Below the pieces are notes generated by a model. It ran no database searches. It was given only the letters and a program-made list of their open reading frames with translations, and was not told the origin of the DNA. From assembly GCA_003151655.1 (NCBI GenBank), contig PLYB01000093.1:1-5734 (forward strand): a stretch of DNA of 5,734 bases. The letters are read 5' to 3'. The stretch is from Gallionellaceae bacterium. GTDB taxonomy: Bacteria; Pseudomonadota; Gammaproteobacteria; Burkholderiales; Gallionellaceae. Shown one piece after another: positions 5,629 through 5,734 of the stretch (its first letter is position 1; the number at the start of each line of letters is the position of its first letter). The translations under genes were made by a program, and so were the position numbers.

Positions 5629-5732
5629 TTCACATACCTCTCAATTTTACGATTCTTACAAACATACTCCGCATTAAGCTGCGCAATGGATTTCGCCGGA
5701 GTAAAACATTTTTCCGAATATCGCTCCAGTCT
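5625..5732 (-). CDS. 3' end of a possible minus-strand gene (partial, enters from the right edge)
   Basis: The minus-strand frame is open from the window edge (first whole codon 5732-5730) for 35 residues, from RLERYSEKCFTPAKSI to KIERYVK, with TGA at 5627-5625. Its composition is protein-like (mixed polar and basic, no low complexity) and its stop overlaps the next minus-strand ATG as ATGA, as in phage operons. Only the C-terminus is visible and I do not recognise it. Thirty-five open codons at an edge could be chance. Plus-strand readings here are shorter. Confidence 0.38.
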   Translation of the reverse strand, partial: RLERYSEKCFTPAKSIAQLNAEYVCKNRKIERYVK

Positions 5733-5734
5733 GC

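Noticed and set aside
5686..5734. Plus-strand ORF from ATG 5686 beginning MDFAGVKHFSEYRSSL and open to the right edge
   Set aside because: No clear ribosome site and only 16 codons visible. The opposite strand has better start and coupling signals, so it is not called, though it cannot be excluded.

Overview
The window is a late-gene segment of a tailed bacteriophage or prophage. It holds the end of the virion-structural module, followed by a lysis module. A Gram-negative (proteobacterial) host is likely: the endolysin is a compact GH24 lysozyme with no wall-binding domain, and the cassette ends in an inner-membrane-anchored periplasmic protein placed where spanins usually sit. No integrase, att site, tRNA or CRISPR array is visible, so lytic phage and prophage cannot be told apart. 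A podovirus-like virion is only an inference from the very large polyvalent-type protein at the left.

Layout. Positions 2-2383 (+) hold the C-terminal 793 residues of a large phage protein that runs off the left edge. It is followed by a 254-aa virion protein (2427-3191) with two apparent inserted modules, and by an 81-aa protein (3202-3447) made mostly of six 9-residue valine-rich repeats. This left part is GC-rich. From about 3450 the DNA becomes clearly AT-richer and the genes become small and mostly membrane-bound: a 30-codon ORF (3478-3570), a two-helix membrane protein (3564-3902), a one-helix protein (3955-4230), the GH24 endolysin (4230-4676), a 30-aa transmembrane peptide (4673-4765), a small holin-like protein (4762-4956) and a spanin-like anchored protein (4958-5482). 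From 4230 to 4956 the genes are linked by stop/start overlaps (TAATG, ATGA, ATGA), which implies translational coupling.

How it fits together. The endolysin has no signal peptide or SAR-type N-terminus, so it should need a holin. Four neighbouring membrane proteins could be that holin or an antiholin, and the sequence does not decide which. The last protein could act on the outer membrane in the spanin step, but this is a hypothesis.

Right edge. Positions 5483-5734 carry no convincing plus-strand gene. The minus strand shows the open 3' end of a possible gene and two very short ORFs, each start preceded by a good Shine-Dalgarno sequence, which suggests a convergent minus-strand operon entering from the right.

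Six starts or tiny genes here differ from a longest-ORF reading (3478, 3564, 3955, 4673, 4958 and the open left end of the first gene). No wholly new system can be claimed. The least-explained items are the nonapeptide-repeat protein, the two 30-codon ORFs, the beta-rich tail of the last gene and the minus-strand micro-ORFs.
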